From: Thermoleophilia bacterium
Lineage (GTDB): Bacteria; Actinomycetota; Thermoleophilia; Gaiellales; Gaiellaceae
NCBI GenBank assembly: GCA_025927435.1
Contig: JAICLM010000092.1
Coordinates: forward strand, 1 to 7,981
Direction of reading: 5' to 3'
Length of the DNA stretch: 7,981 bases
Shown here one piece after another: positions 5,495 through 7,981 of the stretch. The position numbers and the translations under genes were made by a program. Under the pieces are notes generated by a model. The model was not told the origin of the DNA, did no database searches, and saw nothing but the letters and a program-made list of their open reading frames with translations. Numbering within the stretch: the stretch's first letter is position 1; every line of letters starts with the position of its first letter.

Positions 5495-6391
5495 GACCCC
5501 GAGGGCGGCGAGGAGCGCGAGCCCGCCGCCGGCGCCGGCTCCGACCCAGGCCCACGAGAAGCCGGAGCCGGGATAGGAGATCTGCCAGCTCCCGACGGCG
5601 ACGTTCAGCCAGGGACGACCGCTCCGCCAGTGCGCAACGAGCGTCCGGTCGTGGTCCCGCAGCGAGAGGACGATGTTGCCGAGCCCGCGATTCTCGGGGA
5701 GGTCGATGCAGTAGGCGACGCGGCGCACCGTGTCGAGCGCATGCACGAACGGCTCGCCGGACGGCTTCTGGTAGAGCGTGTACACCCAGCGGCCACCGGC
5801 GCTCGTCGTCCGTGTCATGGCATAGCCGGCCATGGTCTCCTCGTCGTCGCTCTCGTCCCGAGCCGCGATCTTCCCGGGCAGCAGCCGGTTCGTCCGCATG
5901 TCGTACGCACGCACGATGTAGCGGCTCGTGTCCTGCGACCGCCCGTGCGTGTACTGGATGAGATAGAGCGTCGAGGCGTCCGGCGAGAGCGCGTCGTAGG
6001 TGAAGTACCCGTCGAGCGCGATCGTTCGGACGACGCGCAAGTGCTGCGGGTCCACGACGAGAAACCGGCTCGGCGACGAGATTCCGATTCCTGCACTGCC
6101 CAGGACAAGCGTCCGGCCGTCATGTGAGAGGCCCTCGGCGCCGGCTGCCGTGTACGGCAGCCCCCACTCCCCCGGGATGCGAAGCGCGGGACCGACCGAA
6201 TGATCCCTCGTCGAGACCTCGACCAGGTCGGTGCCGCGGCCCGACGTGGTGTTGACGGCGACGTAGCGCAAGGAGCCGTGCGCGACTCCGGTGCCGTCCT
6301 GCGTGACGAACATCGGCCCGTCGGCGTGTGCGGCGGGAGCGGCGGCGAGCGCTGCGGCGGCGACGGCGAGGCAGAGCGAGAGCCTGCGCAT
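5426..6391 (-). CDS. Secreted, membrane-anchored beta-propeller-like protein
   Basis: A 321-residue exported protein of unknown function. Residues 1-24 form a signal peptide (MRRLSLCLAV, then Ala-rich, cleavage after AHA). The ectodomain (25-280) has short blade-like repeats such as LSHDGRTLVLGSAG, LSPDASTLYLIQYTHG and SAGGRWVYTLYQKP, each followed by a VVD/AYD/ALD strand end, as in WD40/YVTN-type propellers. A hydrophobic helix (about 281-302) and RRRRGK form a stop-transfer anchor with a short cytoplasmic tail. The start is decided by GGAGG (within plus 6397-6403) five bases before ATG 6391; an upstream ATG at 6421 has no such site and would bury the signal peptide. The C-terminal coding overlaps the hydrolase gene by 69 bases. 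Topology is well supported; the fold is moderately so. Confidence 0.85.
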   Translation of the reverse strand: MRRLSLCLAVAAAALAAAPAAHADGPMFVTQDGTGVAHGSLRYVAVNTTSGRGTDLVEVSTRDHSVGPALRIPGEWGLPYTAAGAEGLSHDGRTLVLGSAGIGISSPSRFLVVDPQHLRVVRTIALDGYFTYDALSPDASTLYLIQYTHGRSQDTSRYIVRAYDMRTNRLLPGKIAARDESDDEETMAGYAMTRTTSAGGRWVYTLYQKPSGEPFVHALDTVRRVAYCIDLPENRGLGNIVLSLRDHDRTLVAHWRSGRPWLNVAVGSWQISYPGSGFSWAWVGAGAGGGLALLAALGVLLLRRRRGKEIDQHPGQELGLA

Positions 6392-6396
6392 GGCTT

Positions 6397-6403
6397 CCTC
6401 CTT
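6397..6403 (-). promoter_or_regulatory. Shine-Dalgarno site of the propeller-like protein
   Basis: AAGGAGG on the minus strand, five bases before the ATG at 6389-6391. It selects this start over the upstream in-frame ATG at 6421. Confidence 0.8.
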
Positions 6404-6453
6404 CGGGGTGACACCGCTCATACGGCGCGACGGCCCGGAGAGGTCCGGCGAAA

Positions 6454-7005
6454 TCAGGCTGCGGTTGCCAACGGCTTTGCCTCCGGCCGCTGGGCGACGA
6501 CGATCTGCCGCGAGACCGCGACCGCGACGACCGCGCCGACGGCCACCCCGGCCCCCTGCGCATCCGACTGCGCCCCGAGCGCGGCGAGGGCACCCCAGAC
6601 CACGAGGTAGACCCAGCCGCCGACGGCGGCGCCGTACACGAGCCCCACGCCGAGCTGGTGCGTGGCGGGGAAGACGCCGAAGAGCTTCGGCGTGCGCCCC
6701 TCGCCGCCCACGAGCGGTCCGCCGGAGAAGAGAACCGACTCGAGCCTGTTCACCCGTTCGTTGGCACGCCGGCAGAGCTCCCCGCTCCGCAGCTCGTACG
6801 CGAGGACGCCGGAGGTCGCGCCGAGCCCGAGCCCGCCGATCGCGAGCAGCTCCACGCCGCTCCGTCCCGGTGAGATGAGCGCGACGACCGCGCCGGTCAG
6901 CGACGGCACGAGCGCGAGCAGCTTGAAGCGGATGTCGGTGAGCTGCTCGAACCGCCGCGACGCAGATTCGTACTCGAGCCGCAGCAGCTCGTCGCCCTCC
7001 GACAC
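6454..7005 (-). CDS. Four-helix integral membrane protein of unknown function
   Basis: A 183-residue protein I cannot assign to a named family. A charged, helical N-terminus (1-27) with a possible short coiled coil leads to LTDIRFKLLALVPSL and two hydrophobic segments (about 28-46 and 51-70). A soluble hairpin follows (71-115, rich in Arg/Glu, with GGPLVGGEGRTPKLFG), then two more membrane segments (about 117-143 and 152-170) and a short basic tail. No catalytic motif is visible. The GTG start (7003-7005) is fixed by AAGGAGG (plus 7011-7017) five to six bases upstream. It lies 67 bp after the thiolase and 62 bp before the propeller protein on the same strand, so cotranscription with the latter is possible. 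A role with the propeller protein at the membrane is only a guess from adjacency. Confidence 0.8.
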   Translation of the reverse strand: MSEGDELLRLEYESASRRFEQLTDIRFKLLALVPSLTGAVVALISPGRSGVELLAIGGLGLGATSGVLAYELRSGELCRRANERVNRLESVLFSGGPLVGGEGRTPKLFGVFPATHQLGVGLVYGAAVGGWVYLVVWGALAALGAQSDAQGAGVAVGAVVAVAVSRQIVVAQRPEAKPLATAA

Positions 7006-7010
7006 TGATC

Positions 7011-7017
7011 CCTCCTT
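7011..7017 (-). promoter_or_regulatory. Shine-Dalgarno site of the four-helix membrane protein
   Basis: AAGGAGG on the minus strand just upstream of the GTG start at 7003-7005; it supports the non-ATG start. Confidence 0.8.
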
Positions 7018-7044
7018 GCCCGCATCTTCGCGCGCCTCGCGCCG

Positions 7045-7059
7045 CGGGTCAATGACCCG
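7045..7059. repeat. Inverted repeat CGGGTC-aat-GACCCG, possible operator overlapping a -35
   Basis: Perfect 6-bp arms around 3 bases, in the 67-bp gap between the thiolase stop and the membrane-protein start. Read on minus it contains TTGACC, a good -35 match, followed after 17 bases by GAAGAT, a poor -10 (3 of 6). It could be an operator, a promoter element, or a short hairpin at the thiolase mRNA end. Confidence 0.4.
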
Positions 7060-7072
7060 ACGGGGGATCGGC

Positions 7073-7981
7073 TCAGACTTCGATCAGCAGCGCGTCGCCC
7101 TGGCCGCCGCCCGAGCAGATCGCGGCGAGGCCGAGGCCGCCGCCGTTGCGGCGGAGGTCGTGCACCATCGTGCCGAGGATCCGACCGCCGCTCGCGCCGA
7201 TCGGGTGGCCGAGCGCGACCGCTCCACCGTTGACGTTCGCGGTCTCCGGATCGGCGCCGAGCATCGTGAGCGAGTTCAGCGCGACCGAGGAGAAGGCCTC
7301 GTTGACCTCGACTCGCTGGACGTCGCCGATCGCCTTGCCGGCCTTCTCGAGTGCCTGCGCACCCGCGTTCGCCGGCGTGCGTGCGAGCCACGCGAACTCG
7401 TCCGCTACGTAGCCCTGGGAGATGATCGTGGCGAGCGGCTCGAGCCCACGCCGTTGCGCGAACTCCTCCGAGCACACGACGACGCAGGAGGCTCCGTCGT
7501 TCACGCCCGGCGCGTTGCCCGCGGTCACCGTCCCCTCCGGATCCATCACCGGCTTCAGGGAAGCGAGCTTCTCGGCGGTGGTGTCGCGGCGCACCGACTC
7601 GTCGGCCGTCACCTCGCCCACGGGAACGATCTCGTCGTCGAAGAGGCCCGCATCCTGCGCCGCTGCGGCGCGCTCGTGCGAGCGCAGCGCCCAGCCGTCC
7701 TGATCCTCGCGCGAGACGCCGAGCTCGCGGGCGACCTTGGCCGCCTGCTGCACCATGTGCAGCTCGTCGAACGTCGAGCGAAGCCCGTCCCAGATCATCA
7801 GGTCGAGCAGCGTCCCGTCGCCCATTCGGTAGCCCTGGCGCGCCTTCGGCAGCGCGTACGGCGCGTTCGTCATCGACTCCATGCCGCCGGTCACGACGAC
7901 CTCGACGTCGCCGGCGCGGATCATCGAGTCGGCGATCTCGACAGCGCGGATCGAGGAAGCGCAGACCTTGTTCACCGTGTC
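7073..7981 (-). CDS. Acetyl-CoA acetyltransferase (thiolase), C-terminal 302 residues, partial
   Basis: Type II thiolase, which condenses two acetyl-CoA to acetoacetyl-CoA or cleaves the latter. The N-terminal 90 or so residues lie beyond the right edge; the visible part begins DTVNKVCASS, whose Cys is the acyl-accepting nucleophile. Further on are VVTGGMESMTNAPYALP, TAGNAPGVNDGA (Pro where many thiolases have Ser), VNEAFSSVALN, GHPIGASGGR with the catalytic His, and CSGGGQGDALLIEV with the second catalytic Cys at the C-terminus. All active-site elements in view are intact. Its product is the substrate of the 3-hydroxybutyryl-CoA dehydrogenase 2.4 kb away on the same strand, though three unrelated genes lie between, so they are not one simple operon. 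Biosynthetic versus degradative direction cannot be decided here. Confidence 0.96.
   Translation of the reverse strand, partial: DTVNKVCASSIRAVEIADSMIRAGDVEVVVTGGMESMTNAPYALPKARQGYRMGDGTLLDLMIWDGLRSTFDELHMVQQAAKVARELGVSREDQDGWALRSHERAAAAQDAGLFDDEIVPVGEVTADESVRRDTTAEKLASLKPVMDPEGTVTAGNAPGVNDGASCVVVCSEEFAQRRGLEPLATIISQGYVADEFAWLARTPANAGAQALEKAGKAIGDVQRVEVNEAFSSVALNSLTMLGADPETANVNGGAVALGHPIGASGGRILGTMVHDLRRNGGGLGLAAICSGGGQGDALLIEV

Noticed and set aside
6392..6421. Upstream ATG (6421) for the propeller-like protein
   Set aside because: It has no SD site, and it would put ten residues before the signal peptide and place the AAGGAGG site inside the coding region.
6435..6448. Short stem CCGGA-gagg-TCCGG after the membrane-protein gene
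   Set aside because: Only five base pairs, no T-run; such stems are expected by chance at this GC content.
6454..7005. Membrane protein as a SLATT/4TM-type defence effector
   Set aside because: The helix count invites the comparison, but no nucleotide-sensing partner, nuclease or other defence gene is nearby and no diagnostic motif was seen.

Overview
The window is high-GC DNA packed with short intergenic gaps and convergent genes whose ends overlap. The gene content (fatty-acyl-CoA enzymes, an AdoCbl-dependent mutase, a secreted Asn-Ala-Thr repeat protein) and the many starts without a Shine-Dalgarno sequence suggest an actinobacterium. My best guess is the class Thermoleophilia (Gaiellales/Solirubrobacterales type). 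That placement is inference from gene style; no marker gene is present.

Layout, left to right. At 1-261 (minus) is the first 87 residues of the large subunit of an acyl-CoA mutase of the methylmalonyl/isobutyryl-CoA family, running off the left edge. A strong hairpin (309-341) separates it from an exported protein with an (Asn-Ala-Thr)n tract (357-1169, minus). Next is a PduO-type cobalamin adenosyltransferase (1337-1879, minus), divergent from a GNAT acetyltransferase (1897-2319, plus). The GNAT gene overlaps a small metallo-beta-lactamase-like protein that has lost its zinc motif (2301-2711, plus). This runs tail-to-tail into a coupled pair read on minus: 3-hydroxybutyryl-CoA dehydrogenase (3857-4690), then short-chain acyl-CoA dehydrogenase (2697-3857). 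Divergent from that pair is an alpha/beta hydrolase (4718-5494, plus), whose 3' end overlaps a membrane-anchored propeller-like protein (5426-6391, minus). A four-helix membrane protein of unknown role follows (6454-7005, minus), then an acetyl-CoA acetyltransferase (7073 to the right edge, minus).

Metabolic reading. Thiolase, 3-hydroxyacyl-CoA dehydrogenase and butyryl-CoA-type dehydrogenase are three of the four steps of the C4 acyl-CoA cycle; no crotonase is in view. The adenosyltransferase supplies the mutase cofactor. The mutase carries Phe where methylmalonyl-CoA mutase has its substrate-selecting Tyr89, as isobutyryl-CoA mutase does. One economical reading is therefore a butyryl-CoA/isobutyryl-CoA module, although propionate-type metabolism is not excluded.

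Expression signals. Five starts (mutase, adenosyltransferase, GNAT, hydrolase, 3-hydroxybutyryl-CoA dehydrogenase) have a TAGNNT -10-like hexamer only 6-9 nt before the start codon and no Shine-Dalgarno sequence, which predicts leaderless or nearly leaderless mRNAs. In the two divergent pairs the opposing hexamers overlap or abut. The three exported or membrane proteins instead have textbook GGAGG sites. I see no mobile element, tRNA, rRNA or CRISPR. Much of the region is ordinary metabolism; the promoter architecture, the mutase residue, the repeat protein and the zinc-less MBL protein are the points worth attention.
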